This document shows positions 6,483 to 14,830 of a stretch of DNA of 64,000 bases, in pieces (within the stretch, counting starts at the first letter, position 1; each line of letters opens with the position of its first letter). Source of the stretch: Confluentibacter citreus (lineage in GTDB: Bacteria > Bacteroidota > Bacteroidia > Flavobacteriales > Flavobacteriaceae). The stretch covers positions 214,710-278,709 of the forward strand of contig NZ_NIXN01000004.1 in NCBI RefSeq assembly GCF_002807055.1. The letters are read 5' to 3'. A program made the position numbers and the translations under genes. The notes under the pieces were generated by a model. The model saw nothing but the letters and a program-made list of their open reading frames with translations, did not search any database and had not been told where the DNA came from.

Positions 6483-8471
6483 TTATTTTAAAAAATCTAA
6501 ACAATTTTGTTTTAAGTCTTCCTTGATTTTGGATTTTAAAAATGGGTAAGTCATCATATACAACGGCAGGCCTACAATTAATAAAATGATATGAGGAATT
6601 TTTACTTTTTTGTTGATATGCTTAAAAAACTGTCCCAAATTAAACATGGATTTTAAATAATATACAACAAATAATACCAATGAAATCAAACTAAACTGTA
6701 TAGAAAATGATGCTAGTGATGGTAATTTGTTATTTCTAAAAACGAAAAACAGTACCAATAAAACAACGCCTATGCTATAAAGTACAATAGAGAATTTAGA
6801 GTGGTCATTAAAATCCTTAAACAAGGTTTGGGACTTGGAATAATCACTGTTGAATTTAATTTTATCAAGTAAATCTTCCGTTTTTTGTCCCCTTTGGTTC
6901 AATAAATTGATAGCTTCATACCGAATGCCTTCATGATATCCCAACAACTCATAATTATTGATAACATTTATGAGTTCTTCGTTTTTGAATTTGTATAAAA
7001 ACTTATAATCAATAGAGTCATCTTCTTTGATATTGAACATTTTCTTGATAGGTTCCATAATATGATCCATTTCGAACAACCCTCTATCTTCGGTAGCTCT
7101 TTTCGTAAAATAGATACCCAACGGCAGCATGATTAGTGTAGAAACCCAAGGGGCGATAAGCGGATTTAAACCACCACTTTTAGCACTATTTGTGGCGAAA
7201 ATACCAATAAAATGGTAAGTTAAAAAAATAAGAATAGCGACAATCATTGGGAGTCCAATGCCTCCTTTCCGAATTAAAGCACCAAGAGGCGCTCCCACAA
7301 AAAACAAAATAATACACGCAAAACCCAGTGCTAATTTTTCATGTAATGAAATAATATGTCTGTTGTAAATAATAGTATCTGTTTTTATATTGGTTTTTTT
7401 TACTTCAAGGAACTGTTGATCGTTACCTATAGTGCTAACGGATGTTCTTACAAATTGAACTTTTTTATTTGTTGTGAATAAATCTAGAATATTTCCAGTA
7501 TATATGGAATCAGATTTAACTGCTGTACTATCTTTTAACTGCATTCTTTTTGTTAAAGCAGCAGCATTTTTATCTATATTACTGCGTAAGTAAAGAGATT
7601 TGGAGAATACCTGATGTTCCTCTTCATACTTATTGGTAAGCGAATCCAGTGTATAGTCTAGTCCGCTAATATTAAGCATGTTATATTTGTCTGTTAAAGA
7701 TTTATCGTCAATATTTACATTATTCATTTGCGATAAATCGATGTTTATGGTATAGGTTTTAAACGTACTTTTTGCAAATGGTTTTTTTTCTCTTTCTACA
7801 ACGTCTTTGGGAAGTAAGTCATTATAATAGTTACCGTCTTTAAGGACAAGTTTCAATACATTGGACTCTTCATTACTTATAAGCTCTCCGGTTTTGGATT
7901 TTATGGTTTCGGCAATTCGTCTTCCAGCAGCATCTTTTATATGAATGGTGACATTTTTTAAATACCTATCATTATCACCACTTTTATCTTCAACTTTAAT
8001 ATTGTAATTATTAACTTCATTAAACTGACCTTTAGCAATGGCCATTGCAGGTTGTAACTTTGCAATATTTGTACGAAGATTGAAGGAGTTGTATTCTGCC
8101 CAAGGAATCACATTGTTTGCGAATATAAATGTCGTAAACCCAAGAATCACTATAAAAAGACTCAGCCCAGACATAGCACGTTGGAGCGAAATACCCGTAG
8201 ATTTCATAGCGGCAAACTCATAGTTCTCGGCAAAACTTCCAAAAACCATGATGGACGCTAGTAATATGGTTAGGGGCAATACAAGTGGGATGAGTTTTGG
8301 TAAAAAATAAAACAGGAATTTAAATATGACCCAAATATCTAAATCCTTTCCAGCTAATTCCCTTATATACAGCCAAATGGTTTGTAGTGCAAAAATTAGT
8401 ATGAGAATGGAAAACACACTAATGAAAGTTTTAAGGTACGTTGTTAGTATGTAGCGGTCTAATATTTTCAC
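6483..8471 (-). CDS. LptF/LptG-family permease (YjgP/YjgQ) with extra C-terminal membrane segments
   Basis: A 662-residue inner-membrane protein of the lipopolysaccharide export ABC transporter. It opens with the family hallmark MKILDRYILTTYLKTF, has three N-terminal membrane helices, a periplasmic beta-rich region (about 130-390) and three more helices with GAPLGALIRKGG. Beyond residue 480 it carries an extension with a charged cytosolic part and about three further hydrophobic segments, well beyond the roughly 360 residues of E. coli LptF/G. It follows lolA by 11 bp, which fits an outer-membrane biogenesis operon. Whether it plays the F or G role cannot be told. Confidence 0.88.
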   Translation of the reverse strand: MKILDRYILTTYLKTFISVFSILILIFALQTIWLYIRELAGKDLDIWVIFKFLFYFLPKLIPLVLPLTILLASIMVFGSFAENYEFAAMKSTGISLQRAMSGLSLFIVILGFTTFIFANNVIPWAEYNSFNLRTNIAKLQPAMAIAKGQFNEVNNYNIKVEDKSGDNDRYLKNVTIHIKDAAGRRIAETIKSKTGELISNEESNVLKLVLKDGNYYNDLLPKDVVEREKKPFAKSTFKTYTINIDLSQMNNVNIDDKSLTDKYNMLNISGLDYTLDSLTNKYEEEHQVFSKSLYLRSNIDKNAAALTKRMQLKDSTAVKSDSIYTGNILDLFTTNKKVQFVRTSVSTIGNDQQFLEVKKTNIKTDTIIYNRHIISLHEKLALGFACIILFFVGAPLGALIRKGGIGLPMIVAILIFLTYHFIGIFATNSAKSGGLNPLIAPWVSTLIMLPLGIYFTKRATEDRGLFEMDHIMEPIKKMFNIKEDDSIDYKFLYKFKNEELINVINNYELLGYHEGIRYEAINLLNQRGQKTEDLLDKIKFNSDYSKSQTLFKDFNDHSKFSIVLYSIGVVLLVLFFVFRNNKLPSLASFSIQFSLISLVLFVVYYLKSMFNLGQFFKHINKKVKIPHIILLIVGLPLYMMTYPFLKSKIKEDLKQNCLDFLK

Positions 8472-8482
8472 ACGTAATTAAC

Positions 8483-9124
8483 CTAATCTAGTTTATTGAT
8501 GTAGTAGTCTTTGTACTTAGTGGCATCAAAGTTAAATAAGGTTTTCGATAAAGGCTCATTTGTTTTAAAAGAATTAACGGTCAATGTTGTTTTGGTACCA
8601 TTTTTTCCAATTTGAATGAGTGTGTAAATATGTTTTGTTTGTGCATCAACGCCTAGAAGAATGTAATTAATCTCTGAATTGGAATCGATAGGAGTCAATT
8701 TTACATACTGAATTTTTCTGCCTTGCACATTTTGTTCTATATCTAATGCATAGGTATAGCCCTCTTCATAAAACGAAAGCATTTTGCTAGGAGTTATGTT
8801 ATCTTCAGAATCTTCATTTTGCGAAGAAATAGTGACTTCTTCATCTTCAGGACTGATGCTATACAGCTTTTTTCCATCAAACAAACGCGTAATACCAAGT
8901 ATGTTCAATTTGTATTTATCTCCTTGTAAAATCACATCGCCACGTGTTTCTTGCTTTATCTTTTCAGCCGTATTTTCTAAAACATATTTAAAATCGATGG
9001 AAATGTTTTGATAGCTTTTTACTTTTTGGGATACTTCGTTTAAAAGCGCCTTGCCTTTATTTTGCGAAAAACTATTAAGGGCTAGTGTTAAAAATAATAA
9101 GGTTATGGTGTTTCTAATGTTCAT
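8483..9124 (-). CDS. lolA: Outer-membrane lipoprotein carrier protein LolA
   Basis: A 213-residue periplasmic chaperone with a signal peptide (LLFLTLALNSFSQ) and the LolA fold: a long N-terminal helix (LLNEVSQKVKSYQNISIDFKY), then strands including GDVILQGDKYKL and LFDGKKLYSISPED, ending with FNFDATKYKDYYIN. It takes lipoproteins from the inner to the outer membrane. It sits 8 bp downstream of ftsK and 11 bp before the LptF/G gene, a common flavobacterial order. No LolB is nearby, as expected in this phylum. Confidence 0.9.
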   Translation of the reverse strand: MNIRNTITLLFLTLALNSFSQNKGKALLNEVSQKVKSYQNISIDFKYVLENTAEKIKQETRGDVILQGDKYKLNILGITRLFDGKKLYSISPEDEEVTISSQNEDSEDNITPSKMLSFYEEGYTYALDIEQNVQGRKIQYVKLTPIDSNSEINYILLGVDAQTKHIYTLIQIGKNGTKTTLTVNSFKTNEPLSKTLFNFDATKYKDYYINKLD

Positions 9125-9132
9125 TTTTTTAT

Positions 9133-11535
9133 TTATAAAATTTCATTTTCTAAAAACTTATCTAAAGATGTTAAATCTGTTATTAAAACCTGTCTGGCTT
9201 TACTGCCTTCAAACGGCCCTACAATACCCGCAGCTTCTAATTGATCGATTAATCGTCCTGCACGGTTGTAACCTAATTTTAATTTACGCTGTAGCAAAGA
9301 AGCAGAACCTTGTTGCGCTTGTACGATAACAATGGCTGCATCTCTAAATAGTTTATCTCTTTCGGAGATGTCTATATCAATACTCATGCCACTTTCCTCC
9401 CCAACATATTCGGGTAGGGCATAAGCTTCTGGATAGGCTTTTTGCGACCCTATAAAGTCTGTTAATCGCTCAACTTCAGGCGTGTCAATAAAAGCACATT
9501 GTACCCTGGTAACATCATTTCCTTGTGTGAACAACATGTCGCCGCGACCAATAAGTTGGTCGGCACCAGAACTATCCAAAATAGTTCTTGAATCTATTTT
9601 TGAAGTTACTCTAAAAGCTATTCTGGCAGGGAAATTGGCTTTAATAATACCAGTGATCACGTTTACGGATGGTCTTTGGGTAGCAATAATTAAATGGATA
9701 CCAATGGCACGAGCTAATTGGGCCAATCTTGCAATAGGGGTTTCTACTTCCTTTCCAGCAGTCATAATTAAATCGGCAAACTCATCAACCACCAAAACAA
9801 TATATGGTAAAAATTGATGGCCTTCATTCGGATTCAATTTTCTGGCTTTAAATTTCACGTTATATTCTGCAATGTTTCTACAAAGTGCATTTTTAAGCAG
9901 TTCATAACGGTTATCCATTTCAATACATAATGAATTTAAGGTATTGATAACCTTTGTGTTGTCTGTTATAATAGCATCTTCGCTATCTGGTAATTTTGCT
10001 AAATAATGGCGCTCAATTTTATTAAAAAGTGTGAGTTCCACCTTTTTCGGATCTACCAAAACGAACTTCACTTCTGCAGGATGTTTTTTATAAAGTAATG
10101 ATGTTAGAACGGCATTTAGCCCAACCGATTTCCCTTGTCCTGTAGCACCCGCCATAAGTAAATGTGGCATTTTGGCTAAATCTACCACCAAGGTTTCGTT
10201 GCTAATGGTTTTTCCTAAGGCAATAGGAAGTTGCATATCGGAACTTTGAAACCTTTTAGAGGCTATGACCGAGCGCATGGAAACAACCGTTGCGTTTTTA
10301 TTAGGCACTTCTATACCAATGGTTCCTTTACCAGGAATGGGCGCAATAATACGAATACCAAGCGCAGAAAGCGACAGGGCAATATCATCTTCTAGATTTT
10401 TGATTTTTGAGATACGAATGCCTGCATCTGGAACAATTTCATAAAGGGTTACCGTTGGCCCAATAGTTGCCTTAATACTGGCAATACCAATACTGTAATT
10501 TTTTAGGGTATCTACAATTTTGTTTTTATTGTCCTCTAACTCTTCTTGATTGATGGTGATGCTTTCAGAATCGTATTTTGTCAATAAATCCAAAGGTGGA
10601 AACTGATAGTTCCCAAGTTCTAGAGTTGGGTCGAATTGACCGAAGTCCTCAACCAATTTATTGGCTAGATTGTCAGTTTCAGACAGTTCTTCTTTAACTT
10701 TCACAACTTTCATTTCTATGGCTTCCAATTCGTCCATTTCCATGTCATCGTCATCGGCAACAACGTTTACTTTTAATGCAGAGGCGTTGTCTTTCCTAAT
10801 AATTTTTTCCTTGGGAATGTCTTCAACTTCTACAGGTAAATCAAAGGCCGATTTAATATCCTCAGCTTCAACGGAAAGATTATTATCAAAAGTCATAGAA
10901 AACTCATCGTCCCTATTCGTGGCAAACTCCTCTTTGATATCTTTTTTCGCAAAAGAAAACAGTTTGGCAAAACTTTCAAAAGTCAGTTTAAAGCGAATCG
11001 CCAAATAGGTTATCAAACAAAATAGGAGTAGGAGAACAGTACCTATGATGCCAATATAATCTTGTAAATACGAATTTAACTCAAAGCCTATAGCGCCACC
11101 AAGATTATCATTTAAAGTGACAAAAAAGCCAAAAAAAGTAGATAGCCAAATAATGACTATAAGTCCCCAAAACCAATGTTTTCTGAGTTTTGCCTTATCA
11201 ATATCCATCAAGACATAAACGCCAGACAGAAAAATAAGTACAGAAAATATGAATGAAGAAACTCCAAATCCACGATGTATAAAAAAATCACTTAACCAAG
11301 CGCCACTTTTACTTAACCAATTTTTAGACACGGTCTCACGTGATGCAAAATTTGCCAAGCTACTTTGGTCTGCTTCCCCGGTAAAAAAGAAAGATACAAA
11401 GGCTATAAATAGCAAAATACCAAAAATAGCTAAAAAGCTCCCTAGTACCAATTTTTGCTGGCTAGATAGCTTAAAGCTTGGCATTTTTAAGGTTTTTTTT
11501 GGTGTTTTATTAGTTTCGGTTTTTTTCTTCGCCAT
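9133..11535 (-). CDS. ftsK: DNA translocase FtsK/SpoIIIE
   Basis: An 800-residue septal DNA pump that clears the chromosome from the division site. Four hydrophobic segments occupy residues 25-180, a charged, poorly conserved linker covers 190-330, then the beta-alpha motor with Walker A GATGQGKS (about 461-468), Walker B IVLVVDEFADL, and ATQRPSVNVITG. The C-terminal gamma domain (about 730-800, LLQRKLKLGYNRAGRLID) would read polar sequence motifs. Length is typical for a short-linker FtsK. It is first in the minus-strand run with lolA and the permease. Confidence 0.97.
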   Translation of the reverse strand: MAKKKTETNKTPKKTLKMPSFKLSSQQKLVLGSFLAIFGILLFIAFVSFFFTGEADQSSLANFASRETVSKNWLSKSGAWLSDFFIHRGFGVSSFIFSVLIFLSGVYVLMDIDKAKLRKHWFWGLIVIIWLSTFFGFFVTLNDNLGGAIGFELNSYLQDYIGIIGTVLLLLFCLITYLAIRFKLTFESFAKLFSFAKKDIKEEFATNRDDEFSMTFDNNLSVEAEDIKSAFDLPVEVEDIPKEKIIRKDNASALKVNVVADDDDMEMDELEAIEMKVVKVKEELSETDNLANKLVEDFGQFDPTLELGNYQFPPLDLLTKYDSESITINQEELEDNKNKIVDTLKNYSIGIASIKATIGPTVTLYEIVPDAGIRISKIKNLEDDIALSLSALGIRIIAPIPGKGTIGIEVPNKNATVVSMRSVIASKRFQSSDMQLPIALGKTISNETLVVDLAKMPHLLMAGATGQGKSVGLNAVLTSLLYKKHPAEVKFVLVDPKKVELTLFNKIERHYLAKLPDSEDAIITDNTKVINTLNSLCIEMDNRYELLKNALCRNIAEYNVKFKARKLNPNEGHQFLPYIVLVVDEFADLIMTAGKEVETPIARLAQLARAIGIHLIIATQRPSVNVITGIIKANFPARIAFRVTSKIDSRTILDSSGADQLIGRGDMLFTQGNDVTRVQCAFIDTPEVERLTDFIGSQKAYPEAYALPEYVGEESGMSIDIDISERDKLFRDAAIVIVQAQQGSASLLQRKLKLGYNRAGRLIDQLEAAGIVGPFEGSKARQVLITDLTSLDKFLENEIL

Positions 11536-11560
11536 TAATGGATTGTTGTTTCAAAATTGA

Positions 11561-11581
11561 GATCCTGAAACCAGTTCAGGA
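11561..11581. repeat. REP-like hairpin in the ftsK leader
   Basis: ATCCTGAAACCAGTTCAGGAC forms a short imperfect hairpin between the ftsK promoter and ATG. The same TCCTGAA/TTCAGGA core recurs in the REP-like elements near 24.4 and 46.3 kb. Next to it, TTAATTGTtttcACAATTAA (11582-11601) forms a second, perfect hairpin. Confidence 0.5.
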
Positions 11582-11603
11582 CTTAATTGTTTTCACAATT
11601 AAG

Positions 11604-11611
11604 CAAAAATA
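11604..11611 (-). promoter_or_regulatory. -7 promoter element of ftsK
   Basis: The minus strand reads TATTTTTG, 69 bp ahead of the ftsK ATG; the leader holds two hairpins. Confidence 0.45.
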
Positions 11612-11647
11612 CAAATTACTAACGTTTATCCTAAAGGTAATAGTATT

Positions 11648-12016
11648 TTAAAAAATTTTAGGAATGTATATAATAAAACCAACAACAATAGCGAAGATAG
11701 AAGCTAAAAACACGGCACCAGCAGCGATGTCTTTTATATTTCCTATTTTTTTATGATGTTCTGGATGTATAAAATTTGCTAGTTCTTCAATAGCTGTATT
11801 AATGCCCTCAATACTAACAACCAATCCGATTGCCAAAAATTGAATAAGCCATTCGGTTGTTGATATTTGATAATAAAAACCAGCAATAGTCATAATAATT
11901 CCTATTCCAAATTGCACTTTAATGCTCGGCTCAGTTTTCAAAAGAAACAAAGCCCCTTTGAAAGCATAGCCAATACTTTTTATTCTACTAACTAAGAAAG
12001 AATCTTTTTTATTCAT
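11648..12016 (-). CDS. dgkA: Diacylglycerol/undecaprenol kinase family membrane protein
   Basis: A 122-residue integral membrane kinase of the DgkA family. An amphipathic N-terminus (RIKSIGYAFKGALFLLKTEPS) precedes three membrane helices; the catalytic signature EGINTAIEELANFI and KIGNIKDIAAGAVFLAS are present, with the Glu and the KDIAAGAV segment conserved. Members phosphorylate undecaprenol or diacylglycerol; which lipid is used here is not visible. The start overlaps the end of tpx by 8 bp, so the two are translationally coupled. Confidence 0.92.
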   Translation of the reverse strand: MNKKDSFLVSRIKSIGYAFKGALFLLKTEPSIKVQFGIGIIMTIAGFYYQISTTEWLIQFLAIGLVVSIEGINTAIEELANFIHPEHHKKIGNIKDIAAGAVFLASIFAIVVGFIIYIPKIF

Positions 12017-12515
12017 TAACCAAAGCTTTTAAGGCTGCTTCATAATTCGGTTCCTGACCAATTTCTGGAACTTGTTCGGTATAAATAATACTTCCGTTAT
12101 TATCAATTATGATAATACATCTGGAATGTAATGCGTCAAACGCACCACTTGTTATAAGTAATCCATAGGTTTTGCCAAAAGCTCCTGTTTTAAAGTCAGA
12201 AAGCATAACCACATTTTCAATGCCTTCCGCAGCACAAAATTCTTTTTGCGCAAAAGGTAAATCCCTGGATATACAAAGCACTTTTACATTATTTAAAGAC
12301 GCCGCCGTTTTGTTAAATGCTCTTACAGACGATGAGCATACCCTTGTATTGACACTTGGAAAAATATTTAATATAAGATGACTTCCTTTAAAATCTTCCA
12401 ATGTTTTGGTGGACAAATCCAGTGAAGCCAATTCAAAATTAGGTGCTTTTGAGCCTACAGAAGGTAAGTTGCCTGATGTTTCAATTTTATTTCCCCCCAA
12501 TGTTATAGTTGCCAT
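12009..12515 (-). CDS. tpx: Thiol peroxidase Tpx
   Basis: A 168-residue atypical 2-Cys peroxiredoxin that reduces hydroperoxides in the cell using thioredoxin. Peroxidatic Cys60 lies in FPSVNTRVCSSSVR and resolving Cys94 in KEFCAAEG, the normal spacing for Tpx. The N-terminal TLGG region and the C-terminal EPNYEAALKAL helix also fit. A TATTTTTG promoter lies 22 bp ahead of the ATG. A second thioredoxin-linked peroxidase module (ahpC/trx) lies 1.5 kb away on the same strand. Confidence 0.95.
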   Translation of the reverse strand: MATITLGGNKIETSGNLPSVGSKAPNFELASLDLSTKTLEDFKGSHLILNIFPSVNTRVCSSSVRAFNKTAASLNNVKVLCISRDLPFAQKEFCAAEGIENVVMLSDFKTGAFGKTYGLLITSGAFDALHSRCIIIIDNNGSIIYTEQVPEIGQEPNYEAALKALVNE

Positions 12516-12537
12516 AAAGATGTTTATTTTTTAGGCT

Positions 12538-12545
12538 CAAAAATA
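12538..12545 (-). promoter_or_regulatory. -7 promoter element of tpx-dgkA
   Basis: The minus strand reads TATTTTTG, matching TAnnTTTG, with a short leader to the tpx ATG. Confidence 0.45.
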
Positions 12546-12758
12546 GACATTACTAGGTAATAAACAGAAATGTTTTAAAATAATATTCAAACACTAAAAA
12601 TCTTGATTAGACTATGTATTTACTGGGGTTAACACAATAATTGAATTTTTTGGTCTATTAATAAAATGTTAACAAGCAAAAATTTTTAAAACCGATGTTT
12701 GATAATTTTCGTTAGTGTGGTATAATCTAAAAAAATTGTTTAATCTAAACTTGAAATT

Positions 12759-13337
12759 ATGAAAACATTACATTTATTAAAAACTGGTTTATTCACCATG
12801 GCATTAATTACGTCAACTGCTGTTTTTTCCCAAGGTCAAATGGCAAAAGAAGATACTAAAATGGTTGGAGGTGCTGCCATGTACCCTACAAAAAATATTG
12901 TAGAAAATGCTGTTAACTCAAAAGACCACACCACACTTGTTGCTGCTGTTAAAGCTGCAGATTTAGTGGATGTGCTTATGAGTGAAGGACCATTTACCGT
13001 ATTTGCTCCAACCAATGATGCTTTTGCTAAGTTACCTAAAGGCACTGTAGAAAACTTGTTAAAACCAGAAAACAAAGCGACTTTACAAACCGTTTTAAAA
13101 TACCACGTTGTAGCTGGTAAATGGAATGCAAAAGACGTTCTTAAAATGATTAAAGATGGTAATGGTAAAGCCATGATTAAAACGGTTAGTGGAGGGGCAT
13201 TAACCGCTTGGTTAAAAGGAAAAGAGGTATATGTTACAGATGAGAATGGAAATTCCGCAAAAGTAACTATAGCAGATGTTAACCAATCTAATGGTGTTAT
13301 TCATGTAGTTGATTCGGTACTTTTACCAAAATCATAA
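12759..13337 (+). CDS. Secreted fasciclin (FAS1) domain protein
   Basis: A 192-residue exported protein with a signal peptide (ALITSTAVFSQG) and one FAS1 domain (about 45-190): the H1-type segment GPFTVFAPTNDAFAKLP, then LKYHVVAGKW and the closing NGVIHVVDSVLLP are diagnostic. FAS1 domains mediate adhesion or bind small ligands; bacterial single-domain forms have no settled role. The gene stands alone; the upstream region has TATAATC about 40 bp before the ATG rather than a clear TAnnTTTG box, so it may be stress-controlled, which is inference. A strong terminator follows. Confidence 0.92.
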   Translation: MKTLHLLKTGLFTMALITSTAVFSQGQMAKEDTKMVGGAAMYPTKNIVENAVNSKDHTTLVAAVKAADLVDVLMSEGPFTVFAPTNDAFAKLPKGTVENLLKPENKATLQTVLKYHVVAGKWNAKDVLKMIKDGNGKAMIKTVSGGALTAWLKGKEVYVTDENGNSAKVTIADVNQSNGVIHVVDSVLLPKS

Positions 13338-13358
13338 ATAACACAAGAATTAGTCAAT

Positions 13359-13395
13359 AAAAAAGCCATTTCATTATTAATGAAATGGCTTTTTT
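13359..13395. terminator. Bidirectional terminator between FAS1 gene and the redox operon
   Basis: AAAAAAGCCATTTCATTA and TAATGAAATGGCTTTTTT form an almost perfect 17-18 bp stem serving the two convergent transcription units. Confidence 0.85.
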
Positions 13396-13416
13396 GATTA
13401 TCAAATTTTAGTTTTT

Positions 13417-13674
13417 CTACTTATCAATTGACCCCAAAACACGTTGCATAAAAGTGTTTAAAGCTTCTTTTTTAGGCGTGCCTTCTTTTATCATTTTATT
13501 CACTTCAATGGCGCCATACATGTTTGAAATTAGTTCGCCAATCACATCCAATTCTTCATCTTTTAAAGAAGATACTTCAGTTAGTGCTTCAAGTGTTTCA
13601 ATGGTTTCAACCACAAAATCCTCATCATTATCCTCAATAAATTGAGTAAGATGTTTAATTACTGGTAACTTCAT
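13417..13674 (-). CDS. Small conserved protein of the peroxiredoxin operon (possibly DUF6952)
   Basis: An 85-residue, acidic, all-helical protein with no signal peptide, membrane segment or Cys. It reads like a family I recall as DUF6952 in flavobacteria; this is not verified. Its start overlaps the end of the thioredoxin-like gene by 20 bp, and ahpC is 21 bp further upstream, so all three are made from one message. The linkage suggests a part in peroxide defence or in controlling the thioredoxin-like protein, but no function is shown by the sequence. Confidence 0.75.
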   Translation of the reverse strand: MKLPVIKHLTQFIEDNDEDFVVETIETLEALTEVSSLKDEELDVIGELISNMYGAIEVNKMIKEGTPKKEALNTFMQRVLGSIDK

Positions 13675-13966
13675 TGACTAAATCGTTTAAAACCTCAAAT
13701 TTATTTGTCTGAACTTGATTTACAAATGCACCATTTTTGAAAGTAGCAAATGTTGGTAAATTGTCTACAGTTGCCAATTTTCTTGAATTTGGAAATTTTT
13801 CAGCATCAGCAATCACAAACTTAGCATGCTCATTTTCGGAAGACAATTTTTTGAACTTTGGCTTCATAATTCGGCAGTTTCCACACCAAGTTGCAGCATA
13901 TTGTACAACAACAATGTCGTTACTATTAATAATCTCTTGCAAGTTATCTTCTGATAATTCTTCCAT
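13655..13966 (-). CDS. Thioredoxin-like protein with CGNC active site
   Basis: A 103-residue cytosolic protein with the thioredoxin fold: VVVQYAATWCGNCRIMKPKFKKL holds the redox pair Cys28/Cys31 and VDNLPTFATFKNG the conserved cis-Pro. The active site CGNC differs from the classical CGPC, which would shift its redox potential. It lies directly after ahpC (21 bp) and overlaps the following small gene, so it is a likely electron donor to the AhpC-type peroxiredoxin; that pairing is inference from the operon. Confidence 0.9.
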   Translation of the reverse strand: MEELSEDNLQEIINSNDIVVVQYAATWCGNCRIMKPKFKKLSSENEHAKFVIADAEKFPNSRKLATVDNLPTFATFKNGAFVNQVQTNKFEVLNDLVNEVTSN

Positions 13967-13987
13967 ATTCTGTATGTGTTATATTTA

Positions 13988-14626
13988 TTAGTGAGAAGCT
14001 AAATAACTAGCCACACCACTTCTGTTAGCACTCATCGCATCTTTACCTTCTTCCCAATTTGCAGGACAAACTTCACCGTGTTTTTGATTGTGGGCTAAGG
14101 CATCAATTAGACGCAAATACTCATTCACATTTCTACCTAAAGGCATATTATTAATGCTTTCATGTTGCACCAAACCATTTTCATCAATTAAATATGTAGC
14201 TCTGTAAGTAACATTGTCACCTTCTAATAAAACTGTGCCAGTTTCTTCATCATAGGTTTCTTTGGTAATATCCAAAATACCTAAAATGCTGGAAAGGTTT
14301 CTATTACTGTCTGCAAGGATAGGATAGGTAACACCTTCTATACCGCCATTATCTTTTGATGTGTTTAACCAAGCAAAATGTACTTCTGGAGTATCGCAAG
14401 AAGCACCAATAAGAATCGTATTTCTTTTTTCGAATTCACCAATGGCTGCTTGAAAAGCGTGTAATTCGGTCGGACAAACAAAAGTAAAATCTTTTGGATA
14501 CCAGAATAAAAGTACTTTTTTGTTATTGTTAACAGCTTCTTCTAGAACGTTTACTTTAAAAGTATCGCCCATATCATTCATGGCGTCAACGTTTAAATTT
14601 GGGAATTTTTTACCAACTAATGTCAT
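13988..14626 (-). CDS. ahpC: AhpC-type 2-Cys peroxiredoxin
   Basis: A 212-residue peroxidase that removes hydrogen peroxide and organic peroxides. Peroxidatic Cys51 sits in DFTFVCPTELHAFQ; the resolving Cys is in GEVCPANWEEG near residue 190. No AhpF is nearby; the thioredoxin-like gene downstream may reduce it. The frame can be extended to a TTG at 14662, but that codon lies next to the promoter (TAAGTTTG at 14660-14667), so the ATG at 14626, beginning MTLVGKKFPN, is the start. Confidence 0.95.
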   Translation of the reverse strand: MTLVGKKFPNLNVDAMNDMGDTFKVNVLEEAVNNNKKVLLFWYPKDFTFVCPTELHAFQAAIGEFEKRNTILIGASCDTPEVHFAWLNTSKDNGGIEGVTYPILADSNRNLSSILGILDITKETYDEETGTVLLEGDNVTYRATYLIDENGLVQHESINNMPLGRNVNEYLRLIDALAHNQKHGEVCPANWEEGKDAMSANRSGVASYLASH

Positions 14627-14659
14627 ATGTATTAATGTTTTTAAAATTATTATTTTGTG

Positions 14660-14667
14660 CAAACTTA
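14660..14667 (-). promoter_or_regulatory. -7 promoter element of the ahpC operon
   Basis: The minus strand reads TAAGTTTG, 33 bp ahead of the preferred ATG. It overlaps the alternative TTG start and so argues against it. The rest of the 204-bp gap up to nhaC shows nothing else. Confidence 0.5.
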
Positions 14668-14830
14668 GTTCAACGATACAGTCTTTTTGATAAATATTAA
14701 TTATTAAATTTTATAAGGTAATAGATTTTTAATATGGCATCAAAAAACCTCACCTTGCTTTAATAATTAGGTAAAATATGATGCTTGAAAATATAGACTT
14801 GATAAAATGGTAGTGTTTTTTTATGGAAAA

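Noticed and set aside
14627..14662. An N-terminal extension of AhpC from a TTG at 14662.
   Set aside because: The TTG overlaps the TAAGTTTG promoter element, and the ATG at 14626 gives the normal family length.
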